From the NCBI RefSeq assembly GCF_905220565.1, contig NC_059417.1, forward strand, positions 10,154,518-10,218,517: 64,000 bases of DNA, in the 5' to 3' direction. The translations under genes and the position numbers were made by a program. Below, piece by piece: positions 22,611-33,339 of the stretch. Source of the stretch: Melitaea cinxia. Taxonomy: Eukaryota; Arthropoda; Insecta; Lepidoptera; Nymphalidae. The notes below the pieces were generated by a model. That model was not told where the DNA came from. It worked only from the letters and a program-made list of their open reading frames with translations, and ran no database searches. Position 1 is the stretch's first letter, and the number at the start of each line of letters is the position of its first letter.

Positions 22611-23085
22611 TTATTAACTGACTTCCAAAAAAGGAGGAGGTTCTCAATTCGACTGTATTTTTTTTTATTTTATTTTTATGTTTGTTATATCAGAACTTTT
22701 GATCGTGTATTATACCGCATAACTTTCTACTGGATGTACCGATTTTGATAATTCTTTTTTGTTGGAAAGGGGATATTCCTAGTTTGGTACCATGATAAGG
22801 AAACCAGGATCTGATGATGGGATCCCAGAGAAATCGAGGGAAACTCTTGAAAATCCGCAATAACTTTTTACTGGGTGTACCGATTTTGATAATTTTTTAA
22901 TTTAATCGAAAGCTGATGTTTATCATGTGGTCACATATAAATTTTATTGAGATCTGATTACTACTTTTTGAGTAATCTTTGATAACGCGTAGTTACTTGA
23001 CTATTTTTGCGTCGATCTACGTTGTATTACTCGTCGATGTAATTGAAGTCGGTTTTTTTTTCGTTTGCGAGCAAACACAATTATT
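22611..23085 (+). mobile_element. D-repeat
   Basis: Starts TTATTAACTGACTTCCAAAA and ends GCGAGCAAACACAATTATT. It includes the GATGATGGGATCCCAGAG and ACTGGGTGTACCGATTTTG blocks of the longer form. Confidence 0.7.
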
Positions 23086-23563
23086 GAGATAGATGTAATA
23101 ATATAAAATACAATGACTAATAGTAAGATGCCACATAAACTCATTCGAGTTTTACCGGACATCAGTATTGTCGACATTATCAGTAGTAACTAGGTAGGTA
23201 CATAATATATTCGACTTAATGTTGAAGTACATCCCTTTATTTTCAAAGCATTTATTAATTATATAATAATCGTCACAGATCAATCGGCTAAACGCTGTAT
23301 GCTGATAGACCGACCAATCAGTTTAGTTCAGTTATTATTTTTTTATTTAAATTTATTACATGGTGTTATTGTATATAATTAATAAAATATTTTTTTAGGT
23401 AACTATTTATGGTTTTTTTTGTTAAAGATTCCCGTAAAGCTAAAGTAAGTTCTTTTATAAGATGTGATAGTATATGTATAGCTTAATTTACTTTTACCGT
23501 ACAAGTTATTGTATTTCGGTAACAGTAACATATAGTTACTTTTTGTCAATTACATATAGAAAA
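23086..23563. other. AT-rich intergenic DNA, nothing recognised
   Basis: Contains scattered T runs only. Confidence 0.4.
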
Positions 23564-23809
23564 CTAGCTGACCCCGCAAACGTTTCTTTGCCATATATGT
23601 TATTAACCCGCTTAATCCCACCCCCCCTTATAACTTAGGGGTATGAAAAGCTACCCGACCTGCCTGACTGACTGACTATGACCTACCCGATATGCCCACA
23701 AAATTATATTAAAATCGGTCGAGCTGTTTCGAAGGAGTTCAATAAATCTGTCGAGCCGTTTCGGAGGAGTTCAATATTTAACACCATGACACGAGAATTT
23801 TATATATTA
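23564..23809 (-). mobile_element. H3 Helitron-like element
   Basis: CTAG at 23564-23567, then TGACCCCGCAAACGTTTC (hairpin GCAAA..TTTGC), AACTTAGGGGTATGAAAA, GAGCCGTTTCGGAGGAGTTC (the GTTTCG-GGAGTTCAATA block occurs twice, a short internal duplication), and ACGAGAATTTTATATAT at the far end. Confidence 0.6.
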
Positions 23810-23813
23810 GAAG

Positions 23814-25345
23814 ACTAGTGTGTGAAACTGTGCCCGCGGCTTCGCCCGCATTGAAATTAGTGTGTCAGAAAGTTTTCCCGGCAAACTTCCAGTGAAACTC
23901 TCATCAAAATCGGCTTAGCCGTTCCGTAAACCGTCTTCTTGCCAATAGTGGAGCCTTCTCTCCAATGGTGAAACTGCATGAAAATCCGTTCAGTAGATTT
24001 TGAGCGAATGGATCACATACACTTTTGGGGACTTTGTTTTATAATACACTAACTGTTGCCCGCGACTACGTCCGCGTGGTTATGAAGATATGCATTACTA
24101 TTAAGATGTTTAACGCTAATTATTTTTTTATTTCAGTCACTTGAAATGCTTATCAAACTGAGTAACTTTTTAAAATGCACAATTTAGTGTAATTTAATAG
24201 TTATTTTTATAAAACCTAACATTTTTTTTAACACCACATTTTTAGTTCTATTTTCCGGGTTGTATATGTTTCATGTACTGTGTGGCTACGGTACTAAAGA
24301 ATATAGCCACCCCCTCTCTTCCCATGGGTATCGTAAGAGGCGACTAAGGGATAACACAGTTCCGCTACCATCTTGGAACTTAAAAAGCCGACCGGTGGCG
24401 GGATAACCATCCAACTGCTGGCTTTGAAATACACAGGCCGAAAACGGGCAGCAGCGTCTTCGGTGCGACAAAGCCAGTACTGCGGTCACCAACCCGCCTG
24501 CCCAGCGTGGTGACTATGGGCAAAACACATGAGTTCACGTTATTTTTGGCGTAAACTTGTGGAGGCCTGTGTCTAGCAGTGGACTGTATAGGCTGTAATA
24601 ATGATGATGATATGTTTCATACAAACTATCAACCCTAATTAAACCTCCTTAGCGGTGGAATATCGTAAAATCCGTTTTTAGCGGACTCTGCTAACTATAA
24701 TCTACCTCTCTGCAAAATTTTATCTTTGTCCAACCTGGATGGATAGACCATCCAGCGGTTTTTGAGTTCTCGTGATGAGTGAATTAGTGACCTTTCTCTT
24801 TTATGTATATAGATTACGATGCATTATTTGTCACCTTTCTACCATCTGTAGAGCATACATTTTAAGTTTCAAGTGTCATACTTCAAAAACATAGGACTTT
24901 CATACAAACTTCCAACCCTCGTTTTACCCCCTTAGGGGTCGAATTTCGTAAAACTCGTTCTTAGCGAATATCTGCGCTTTATAAAGAGCCTATCTGCCAA
25001 ATTTCAAGTTTGTGGGTGTTATAGTTTCGGAGATTTCGTGATGAGTGTGTCAATCTACCATACCCCGTTTTAACCCCAAAAGGGAGTTGATTTCTAAAGA
25101 TACATCATTTGGAAACCTTCTCACTATCTATAGAGCATACATTTTAAATTTCAAGTCTCTTACTTCAAAAACATAGGACTTTCATACAAACTTCCAACTC
25201 CCGTTTTACCCCCTTAGGGGTTGAGTTTCGCAAAATTCGTTCTTAGCGGGTGTCTACGTCCTTTAAGAAGCCTACCTGCCAAATTTCAAGTTTGTAGGTG
25301 TTATAGTTTTGGAGATTTCGTGATGAATGACCTTTTGCTTTTATA
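23814..25345 (-). mobile_element. H1 Helitron-like element, first of a tandem pair
   Basis: CTAG at 23814, then TGTGCCCGCGGCTTCGCCCG (hairpin), the terminal block, and two 282-bp modules (TTTCGTG anchors ending 25040 and 25322). About ten extra bases separate CTAG from the hairpin. A SINE-B (24275-24609) has inserted into the terminal block. The next H1 element begins directly at its 5' side. Confidence 0.65.
24275..24609 (+). mobile_element. SINE-B, complete, with 11-bp target duplication
   Basis: Starts ACTGTGTGGCTACGG and ends GGCTGTAATAATGATGATG. It is flanked by ATATGTTTCAT at 24264-24274 and 24610-24620. That is a retroposition hallmark and shows it inserted into an existing Helitron. 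The 3' part shares EAYVQQWT-coding sequence with the RTE-type LINE. The frames crossing it are not genes. Confidence 0.8.
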
Positions 25346-25349
25346 TATG

Positions 25350-26561
25350 CTAGCTGTGCCCGCGGCTTCGCCCGCGTTGAAATCAGTGTGTCACAAAGTT
25401 TTCCCGGTAAACTTCCAGTGGAACTCAAACATCAAAATCGGCTTAGCCGTTCCGTAAACCTTCCTCTTGAAGCCCTCTCTCCATTGGTGAAACCGCATGA
25501 AAATCCGTTCAGTAGATTTTGAGGGAATCGATCACATACGCTTTTGGGGACTTTGTTTTATAATACACTAACTGTTGCCCGCGACTACATCCGCGTGGTT
25601 ATAAAGATATGCATTAATATTAAGCTGCTTAACGCAAATTATTTTTTATTTCAGTCACTTGAAATGCTTATCACTCTGAGTAACTTTTTCTAACGCCCAA
25701 TTTAGTATAATTTAATAGTTATTTTTATAAAACCTCTCTATACACCACATTTTTAGTTTTATTTTCAGGCTGCAGTATAAATAGCCTTTCAAGCGAACTT
25801 ATAGCTGCTGTTTATGATTCATACAAACTATCAACCCCAATTAAACCCCCTTAGCGATGGAATATCGCAAAATCCGTTCTTAGCGGACGTCTACTAACTG
25901 TAATCTACCTCCCTGCCAAAATTTCATCTTTGTCCATCTTGGATGGATGGACCATCGAGCGGTTTTTGAGTTCTCGTGATGAGTGAGTCAGTGACCTTTC
26001 TCTTTTATATATATATAGATTACGATGTATTAGCTGGACACTTCCTCACCATCTATAGAGCATACATTTTAAATTTCAAATCTCTTACCTTAATAACATA
26101 GGACTTTCATACAAACTTCCAACCCCCGTTTTATCCCCTTAAGGGTCAAGTTTCGTAAAATCCGTTCTCAGCAGATGTTAATGCCCTATAAGGAACCCAC
26201 TTGCCAAATTTCAAGTTTGTGCTGTTATAGCTTTGGAGGTTTCGTGATGAGTGAGTCAACTTACCATACCCCGTTTCAACCCTTAAAGGGAGTTGATTTC
26301 TAAAGAAGCATTATTTGAACACCTTCTCACTATATATAGAGCATACATTTTAAATTTCAAGTCTCTTACTTCAAAAACATAGGACTTTTATACAAACTTC
26401 CAACCCCCGTTTACCCCCGTAGGGGTCGAGTTTCGTAAAATTCGTTCTCAGCGGATGCTTACATCCTATAAGGAACCTACTTACCAAATTTCAAGTTTGT
26501 AGCTGTTATAGTTTCGGAGATTTCGTGATGAGTGACCTTTCGCTTTTATATATATTATAGA
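25350..26561 (-). mobile_element. H1 Helitron-like element, second of a tandem pair
   Basis: CTAG at 25350-25353, the CGCGGCTTCGCCCGCG hairpin, an uninterrupted terminal block to about 26015 (ending TATATATATAGATT), and two further 282-bp modules to 26561. Uninterrupted, it shows the structure without the SINE. Confidence 0.65.
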
Positions 26562-26603
26562 TTAGCAAAAAAAGTAGAATTCAATGGTGATAACTTTTTA
26601 CCT

Positions 26604-26941
26604 TGCTGTGTGGTTACGGCATTAAAGAATATAGCCACCCCCTCTCTTCCCGTGGGTGTCGTAAGAGGCGACTAAAGGATAACACAGTTCCACTACCACC
26701 TTAAAACTTAAAAAGCCGACCGATGGCGGGACAACTATCCAACTGCTGGCTTTGAAACACATAGGCCGAAGACGGGCAGCAGCGTCTTCGATGCGATAAA
26801 GCCAGCTCTGCTGTCACCAACCGGCCTGCCCAGTGTGGTCTATGGGCAAAACACATGAGTTCATGCCATTTTTGGCATGACTTACGGAGGCCTATGTCCA
26901 GTAGTGGACTGCGAAAGGCTATTGTGATTGTGATTGTGATT
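26604..26941 (+). mobile_element. SINE-B copy
   Basis: From TGCTGTGTGGTTACGGC to GGAGGCCTATGTCCAGTAG and GGCTATTGTGATTGTGATTG, so its tail is a (TGATTG)n variant. It directly joins a D-repeat fragment. I could not see a clean target duplication. Confidence 0.7.
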
Positions 26942-26942
26942 G

Positions 26943-27182
26943 AATAATGCGTATTCACCTGAATATTTTTTCGTCGCCCTACGTTGTAATAACCCTCACA
27001 ATTTTTCAATGCGATTATTGATTTTGATGATTTTTTTTTAAATTGCAAGCTAATGCTTTTATGATGGTCTCATTTAAATTGATTGAAATCTGATTATTAC
27101 TTTGTTTTGTCCACGTACGTTGTATTACTGGTCGATGTAATTGAAATCGTTCGTTTCGTTTGCAAGCCAACATAATTATTTC
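26943..27182 (+). mobile_element. D-repeat fragment
   Basis: AATAATGCGTATTCACCTG to GTTTGCAAGCCAACATAATT. Matches the second half of the copy at 44157. The left part is missing at the SINE-B junction. Confidence 0.55.
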
Positions 27183-27749
27183 CCTTTTACAACGCGATCA
27201 CCTTAGGTATGAACCAAAGGAACACAACATTACTTGAAAGCAGTTAGCCGTGGTCGCCTTGAAAATGAAAAATGATGATGATGATGATGATAAACTTTTT
27301 AGTATAAATTAAAATTTCTGATCTACTGAGCAATCTTGAAAAATTTTAATTAATTGAATTAAGAATATGGGTAGCAAAATATGTGAATTTTTTAGGTCGA
27401 TAGCTGAAGTTAAAAATTATACACAGGCTAAATTTTACGTTTAAATTGCTTCATCTTCATAAATTAAAAAGCAAAACAAGGCATAGCTAGAAAAAAAATC
27501 AAAACTAGCAATCTTCGATCGAACCTCCGGTTTCCGTTTATTCTACTTTTTATTTGTCTTCTTCTTGTTCTTTACGATTAATGGCTTTCACTACCTTTGT
27601 TTGTTGGCGAGGCATCATTCGCATTTTAGTTTATTATCCTTCGAGTCCTGCTTCACTCGAGTTACGATTGTTGCAGCCGCAGATGTCAAAAAAAGGCTTT
27701 ACGATAGTCCTTTTATTGACTAAAATTACACTAGCCCGTTGATGAATTT
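27183..27749. other. Intergenic DNA, nothing firm
   Basis: A short SINE-like block at 27225-27262 precedes a (GAT)n run at 27270-27290. The frame at 27554-27742 shows no domain. Confidence 0.35.
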
Positions 27750-27985
27750 GACTAGCCCGTTGGCGCAGTTTGTAGTGACCCTGCTTTCTGCTCCGAGGGT
27801 TGTGGGTTCGATTCCCACCCCGAGTCTAAGTGTAACATAAATATTTATTTATATATTTATATATGTATTATTTATAAGTATGTTTATCGAAAAAAAATGT
27901 AGCTATAATACAAGCATTAAGTTGCTTACTTTAGGAACAGACGACCGTGTGTGTATTGTGTAGATATTTATTTATTTATTTGATG
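27750..27985 (+). mobile_element. SINE-T copy with intact A and B boxes
   Basis: GCCCGTTGGCGCAGTTTGTA (A box) and GTGGGTTCGATTCCCACC (B box) give a tRNA-derived Pol III promoter. The body has TAAGTTGCTTACTTTAGG and ACGACCGTGTGTG, and the tail is (ATTT)n. It is the best preserved copy of the family here. Confidence 0.7.
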
Positions 27986-28013
27986 TTTTTTTAATAAATT
28001 AAAATTAGTTTTC

Positions 28014-28150
28014 TGTCAATCGGAGATGCAGGTTCGATCCCCGTTACAACGGTCGATTTTTGATATGATATTAAAAAATATTTAGAATTTCCTAATGTCC
28101 CACACATTATAACACAAAAATAAAATCGTACAAATTAAAATATGAATTAA
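28014..28150 (+). repeat. F repeat, 3' half with tRNA-like T-arm
   Basis: TCGGAGATGCAGGTTCGATC then GGTCGATTTTTGATATGAT and the same 3' flank as at 32660-32750. It complements the 5' half at 13305. Confidence 0.5.
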
Positions 28151-28204
28151 AATTATATAACTAAAAACAAGTGATTCCCTACTGAATTGAATGAAGTATA
28201 AGAA

Positions 28205-28386
28205 TGGTTTTCATAGTCGGGGCCAGCGCTGTGGTGGTCGCCCACCACTATTTCATCTGAAATGATGTTGGAATCTTGCACCGTCTTCTAGGTAAGCGTG
28301 CTCCATCTTAGACCGCATTTTCACTTATCATCAGGTGAAATAGCGGTCAAACGCCAGCATATGTATAAAAAAAAAAAAAAAAAAAC
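28205..28386 (+). mobile_element. LINE 3' end with poly-A tail
   Basis: GGGGCCAGCGCTGTGGTGG, AAATGATGTTGGAATCTTGC, then ATCATCAGGTGAAATAGCGG and GTCAAACGCCAGCATATGTA followed by about 18 A. The CATCAGGTGA block close to the tail is shared with SINE-S. Confidence 0.55.
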
Positions 28387-28616
28387 CGAGTGCGGTACAA
28401 AGGAATACGGCACACTTGGTTTCTAATATTAAAATATATTTAGTTAATTATCTTCCAATAAAGCAAAGTTGAAGGTATACCGATACTGTGGTTTAAGGCT
28501 GGTGTAAAACTCATATTCAACAGACAATAATAATAGTGTAAATATTTAATAGATGGCATTGGAGAGCAATTAAATACATCTTATTATTATTTTTTTATCA
28601 AGTTTATTGTAATGTT

Positions 28617-28922
28617 GTTAAAGAATATTAGCCACCCCCTTTCTTCCCGTGGGTGTCGTAAGAGGCGACTAAGGGATAACAAAGTTCCACTACCACCTTG
28701 GAACTTAAGAAGCCGACCGATGGCGGGATAACCATCTAACCGCTGGCTTTGAAACAACAGGCCGAAGACGAAGCAGCGTCTTAGGTGCGAAAAAGCCAGC
28801 CCTGCGGTCACCAACCCGCCTGCCCAGCGTGGTGACTATGGGCAACACACATGAGTTCACGCATTTTTAGCGCGAACTTGTGGAGGCCTATGTTCAGCAG
28901 TGGACTGCAATAGGCTGGAATG
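28617..28922 (+). mobile_element. SINE-B with 11-bp target duplication
   Basis: 5'-truncated by about 20 bases (starts at AAAGAATATTAGCCACC-type sequence). It is flanked by ATTGTAATGTT at 28606-28616 and 28923-28933. The tail is reduced to GGCTGGAATG. Confidence 0.75.
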
Positions 28923-28933
28923 ATTGTAATGTT

Positions 28934-29304
28934 ATTGATAATTTAAATGTTTTCAAGTTTTCAGTTAATTGTCCTACATTTGAGTTTGGAATGCGTTAAC
29001 CGTTCGACCGTAAAACCGTAAATGTTAATAACATTACAAACACATTTTAAAGTCAAAAACAAATCAAAAATATCATAATCGACATGTTAAAGTCAAAAGT
29101 AAGCAAAAATGTAATATAGCAAGGTTGTAATTATATTATTCAACGTAAGATTATTTTTTTTTTTATATTCTGTCGGCAATAAAAATATGCCGTTAAATCA
29201 TTTTGACAACGTATAACGATTTTGTTAGCAATAAATTCAGGCGAAACATTTATTCTGCAAACAATTTTAACGATTGTATCAAATTTGACCAAATGCCTTT
29301 TATA
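28934..29304. other. AT-rich intergenic DNA, nothing recognised
   Basis: The minus-strand frame 29140-29400 runs partly into SINE-S and is not credible. Confidence 0.4.
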
Positions 29305-29576
29305 GCTAAAGCGATTTAGTGGTAAGCGATTATCGTAGCCTATAGACGCCTGCAACACCAAAAGCATCGCAAGTGCGTTGCCTCCCCTATCCCCCAGCAT
29401 CCCTAGGGACTCTGTTCATCTTACTCACCACAGGAATACAACAATGCTTGAAAGCAGTATTAGCTGTGATCTGTGATCAGTGGTGTGTGATGTGTGTAAG
29501 GTTGAGGTACTCTCCCAGTTAGGCTGCTCCAGATTTTGAGAAGGAGATTTCCTGCAGTGCCCTACCTCTGTCCTGA
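29305..29576 (-). mobile_element. SINE-S copy
   Basis: Reverse orientation: GTGGTAAGCGATTATCGTAG, TGCAACACCAAAAGCATCGC, TAGGCTGCTCCAGATTTTG and TGCCCTACCTC. Internally expanded near 29475 (GTGATCTGTGATCAGTGGTG). Confidence 0.6.
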
Positions 29577-30694
29577 TGAAAATGGATTATGATAATATTA
29601 TTTTCGGGCTAATATTTTATACCCATAATAAATAACCTCCTTATCAAATTTCAATTATGTCAAATATTTTTTGAGATTATTTGATTATTCATAAGTGACT
29701 TTTTTTTAAATAATGTACAGAATAGCTGATACACCATACATCATATTGTCCTGTCTTGTAAATTATCATATGCATGAAGTTTAAATAGCCGAAGCCTTTT
29801 CTAGTATTTTTCAACTTTCTGCGAAATTTATTTAATTTTTATTTCTATAAAAACTTTATTAATTATGTGAAATCTAAAAAAAAAAAATAATTATTGAATT
29901 GGTCTGCCCGTTCTTGAATTTTGGGTTAATCAAGACCTTTGGCGATTATATGTAATTTTACTTATATAAATCACGTCTGTCCCTACGAAATAATGTTAAA
30001 GTGAACACGGGAAGTAGATTACACTGGTCCAGCATTGTCAGCTGTCGATACTAACTTAGCTGTTGATGTAAGTGTAAACGTAAGTTAGATGGACATCTTT
30101 ACTCCGCAACATTCCAATCACTCTAAGAGCTGTAAGTATCGTTTCAGATTCAACCACTGTTGCAAGATATTGGCTTTTATTTTTATTGTTAGCTATCCTT
30201 AAGGTGTATATGTATTACCTTATTTTGCCATATATATTTGTCATAAGAGAGAGGTTTTTCTTAGACTACCTTTTGCTGATAAACATGTAAAATTGTGACC
30301 ACTAAGCTCTACTTTTAAAAGACAAAAAAATTGAAGCATAAACTCGTCATGCTGTTCTTGTTCACTTTGGCAAATATACAAGTCTTAAATTTTCTCTGAA
30401 ATGTGTAGATTTCCTTCTGCCGTCACATCAGCAGCGAGCGTGAAAGAATTTCACAAAGGTTTGTAAATACAATGTCAAACCGAATGCAAACGAAATATGT
30501 GATTACAGTCAACTGGATAGAGCACGTGAATCAAAATAAAGTGGTCACGGATAATAAATCTTAGATGAAACCTGAAATCATATACATTTTTAAAGTTATA
30601 CCTACTTCTTTTGGCGCGAAGGGAAAAATTCTGAGTGTAAATTTTTTACGATGAGCAAATAAAAAAAAAGCTAGTGTACTTTAGTCCACACGGC
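29577..30694. other. AT-rich intergenic DNA, nothing recognised
   Basis: About 1.1 kb with no repeat shared within the window and no long frame. It could be unique DNA. Confidence 0.4.
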
Positions 30695-30883
30695 TGAAGT
30701 AAAACTTCTTTAATTGCCCCTACAGTAATATACGAAACGTAACTCTTTCTTTTTCTATCTTCACAAACTTATCTCCTACTCAACTTCCGTTCGCCTCGCC
30801 TGATCACACTTTTCGTAACGCTCTCGTCACGCATTCACCAGCTTACTCCCGAAGTCAAGAGTGCGTAAAGAAGTTTTACTTCA
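30695..30883 (-). mobile_element. E element: 189-bp MITE-like repeat with perfect 18-bp terminal inverted repeats
   Basis: TGAAGTAAAACTTCTTTA at 30695-30712 and its exact reverse complement at 30866-30883. The end sequence is itself part-palindromic (GAAGT-AAA-ACTTC). The interior has GTAACGCTCTCGTCACGC and ATTCACCAGCTTACTCC, shared with 11113 and 45030. No target duplication is evident and no protein is encoded, so any transposase must come from elsewhere. Confidence 0.7.
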
Positions 30884-31444
30884 ATAAGTTATTTGATTAA
30901 TTTCGTTAAAAAAAAAAGATAGAACTTTTGAACTATCATTTAAGTTTAAACGTCTCCTTGTTAATTCAACATTCGTACTCTCTACTTGAACGAAGTAGCA
31001 TTAATAATTGGTACATCATTACATGTAGTCAATATGGTACCACTAGTCCAGCAGAAACTTACATAATCATGTTACGTCCAATATACTAAAAATGTAACCA
31101 AAAGAACAACTATATGCGATGTTACTGCTTAAAAATGTTGTGTTCAGCAGCATTTTAGCTAATCGGGGCACAGCACTCGTTGCACAAAGTACGTGTGAAA
31201 TGTCCCGTAAAAAAATGGGGCATATTTAAAATTTTTTGAGCTGATTTATTTTTAAAAAATTTCAGATATTTTAATAATCTGTAGCTTTGGCGTTACTCTA
31301 TTTTCTTTGTTTAGTTTTCAGCTGACCCCAGTAAAGCATATATAAAACAATTATTTTATAGTTTGTTAATTTGCCTTTTTATTTTGTTAAAAATTTCGAC
31401 ATGACTTTAGTTGTCTTTTGTCGTCACACTCATGTGGAATATAA

Positions 31445-31728
31445 ATGATTATTATTGAAGTTTGCTATTATTATTACATCATCCGATAATCATTATTTAT
31501 TTTTATAACTCATTGTAAATAAAATAAAAGTGTTAAGATAATTTTGTAAAATAGTTTCTATATTTATCGATGTAAAAAAATAATTTATGATTATTATTGA
31601 AGTTTGCTATTATTATTACATCATCCGATAATCATTATTTATTTTTATAACTCATTGTAAATAAAATAAAAGTGTTAAAATAATTTTGTAAAATAGTTTT
31701 TATATTTACGATACCAAAAAAATTACAA
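31445..31728. repeat. 142-bp tandem duplication
   Basis: Two copies start at 31445 and 31587 with ATGATTATTATTGAAG. Over the first ~115 bp I see only one or two differences (for example GTTAAGATAA against GTTAAAATAA), so the duplication is recent. Confidence 0.85.
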
Positions 31729-31840
31729 TAAAAATGTATACCTGAATTATTTTCATTATACCTCGAATAGAACTTGAAATTAATATTTTATAATAAGGAA
31801 TTTCGTTCCTGTCTGGTGTCCCGCGACACCACGCGGTTTT
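31725..31840. repeat. Repeat block with GGTGTC..GACACC hairpin
   Basis: The first part matches 2376-2449. The end holds a hairpin, GGTGTC-CCGC-GACACC (31818-31833). Related GACACCACACGG is at 6003 and 40788. Confidence 0.4.
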
Positions 31841-31901
31841 GTTTTTTTTTTTTCATTTTTCATTTCAGCTCATTAGTAGTCCGCTTTCTTTTACTTTATT
31901 A

Positions 31902-32262
31902 CTAGCTTTGCCCGCGACTTCGTTTGCGTGGAATTAAAAAAAAAATATAAAAGTTATTGTTCAGTTCACTGATACACAAAATAAATTAATTTTTAAAATA
32001 AAAGTAGACTAAGCTACTCCTTATTACATCAGCTATATGCCAGTGAAAGTCCCATCGAAATCGATCCAGCCCTTTCAAAGATTTGCCGGAACAAGCAGAC
32101 AGACGGACAGACAGAAATTGTAAAAATGTTATATTGGTACACAAAATGTTATATTGGTATGTACCGTGTATACATCCATATGCATTTAGTAAAAAGCGGT
32201 TATTTTAATATTAAAAACAGACACTCCAATTTTATTTATTTGTCTAAATTTTTGATATATAG
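31902..32262 (-). mobile_element. H2 Helitron-like element
   Basis: CTAG at 31902-31905, TTTGCCCGCGACTTCG, GCCAGTGAAAGTCCCATCG, an AGACAGACGGACAGACAG run, and GTACCGTGTATACATCC as in the copy at 10104. A GTTATATTGGTA unit is duplicated at 32126 and 32147. Confidence 0.65.
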
Positions 32263-32312
32263 GAGATGTTTAAAAAATGGTTCCTTATATAATGTTCTAA
32301 CTGTATTATTTA

Positions 32313-32495
32313 CTAGATGTGTCCCGAGGTTTCACCCACCTAAGTTTAACAAAAAAGTGGTTATAAAAATATTATATAGCCTGTAGTTTTCCTCGATCAA
32401 TGAGCTATCTAACACTGAAAGAATTTTTCTAATCGGACCAGTAGCTCCTGAGATTAGCATCTTCAAGTAAACAAAAAAACAAACAAACAAATCTA
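32313..32495 (-). mobile_element. CTAG-ended Helitron-like element, other subfamily
   Basis: CTAG at 32313-32316 then ATGTGTCCCGAGGTTTCACC, GCCTGTAGTTTTCCTCG and GGACCAGTAGCTCCTGAG, ending in (AAAC)n. The layout is like H2 but the body differs. Confidence 0.4.
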
Positions 32496-32544
32496 TAATT
32501 CATTAATTATAAACAAAATTATAATTAAATTCGCTTAAACCGAA

Positions 32545-32750
32545 AATAAAAATCATCATATCGAAAATTTCGCTCTAGCGGGTACATCGTTCCATAGCTT
32601 AATTGGCTAGAGCGCCGACACGGTCAGTCGGAGACGCGGGTTCGAACCCCGCTGGAGCGGTCAATTTTTGATATGATATTCAAAAATATTTAGAATTCCT
32701 AATGTGTGGGTAACACAAAAATAAAATCGTACAAATTAAAATCTATAATT
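32545..32750 (+). repeat. F repeat, complete copy, with inverted ends around a tRNA-like unit
   Basis: Arms ATCATATCGAAAATT (32555-32569) and AATTTTTGATATGAT (32663-32677) pair at 14 of 15 positions. The tRNA-like unit lies between them. Partial copies are at 13305 and 28014. Confidence 0.5.
32588..32660 (+). tRNA. tRNA-like sequence (probably tRNA-derived repeat or pseudogene)
   Basis: A full cloverleaf can be drawn. The acceptor is CGTTCCA with TGGAGCG, D-stem GCTT/GAGC, anticodon stem CCGAC/GTCGG, variable loop of 4, T-stem GCGGG/CCCGC with loop TTCGAAC, and discriminator G. A TTTTT terminator lies at 32665. The seven-base anticodon loop ACGGTCA has C where U33 is expected, and the sequence belongs to repeat family F, so a working tRNA is doubtful. 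Confidence 0.4.
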
Positions 32751-32805
32751 TTAGTATAGATTTCTATCGATGCTATTTGAAAATTATTTTATTATAATAT
32801 AATGT

Positions 32806-33003
32806 AAGTAGCTGTTGTTTTGCCATATATGTCATTAACCCCCTAAATCCCCTACCCCCTTATAACTTAGGGGTATGAAAAATAGATGTTGGCCGATTCT
32901 CAGACCTACTCTATATGCACACAAAATTACACAAAAATCGGTCCAGCCGTTTCGGAGGAGTATGGTAACTAACATTGTGACACGAGAATTGTATATATCC
33001 CAC
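32806..33003 (-). mobile_element. H3 Helitron-like element, 3' end decayed
   Basis: TGTTTTGCCATATATGTC, AACTTAGGGGTATGAAAA, TCGGTCCAGCCGTTTCGG, AGGAGTATGG and ACACGAGAATTGTATATAT. The terminal CTAG has become TAAGTAG. Confidence 0.55.
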
Positions 33004-33107
33004 CAAAAACATTTTCATGTAAAATGTTGCCGAGACGAGATCATATGGCTCGCACTGTCAAAAAGTTATCAGATCTCATGTAGAGCCAAGCCACATATTT
33101 TGACTAA

Positions 33108-33160
33108 GGTGTAGAGTTTGTGAAGTTAGGGCTTGTAGAGTTAGGGCGTGTAGAGTTAGA
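33108..33160. repeat. Short tandem repeat, about 17-bp unit
   Basis: GTGTAGAGTTTGTGAAG, TTAGGGCTTGTAGAG, TTAGGGCGTGTAGAGTTAG: imperfect units of a TGTAGAGTTAGGG type. Function not known. Confidence 0.5.
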
Positions 33161-33168
33161 AGCTTGGC

Positions 33169-33214
33169 CCGAATATGGTGAAGACTGGATGATTCCAGTC
33201 TTCACCATATTCGG
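33169..33214. repeat. Perfect 21-bp inverted repeat with 4-base loop
   Basis: The left arm 33169-33189 (CCGAATATGGTGAAGACTGG plus A) and right arm 33194-33214 are exact reverse complements around TGAT. It ends a few bases from the (TAA)n tail of the LINE. Confidence 0.9.
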
Positions 33215-33339
33215 TTTAATAATAATAATAATAATAATTTTATTTAATTAAGACTTACAGTCCACTTGTTAGTAACATTAGTAACTTACAACTACGTTAG
33301 TACACTTAAATTAAAAATTAAAATTAACAATTTACCAAT

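Noticed and set aside
26701..27048. 115-codon minus-strand frame
   Set aside because: It is the antisense of SINE-B joined to a D-repeat. Similar false frames occur on the other SINE-B copies (24286, 28587, 51408).
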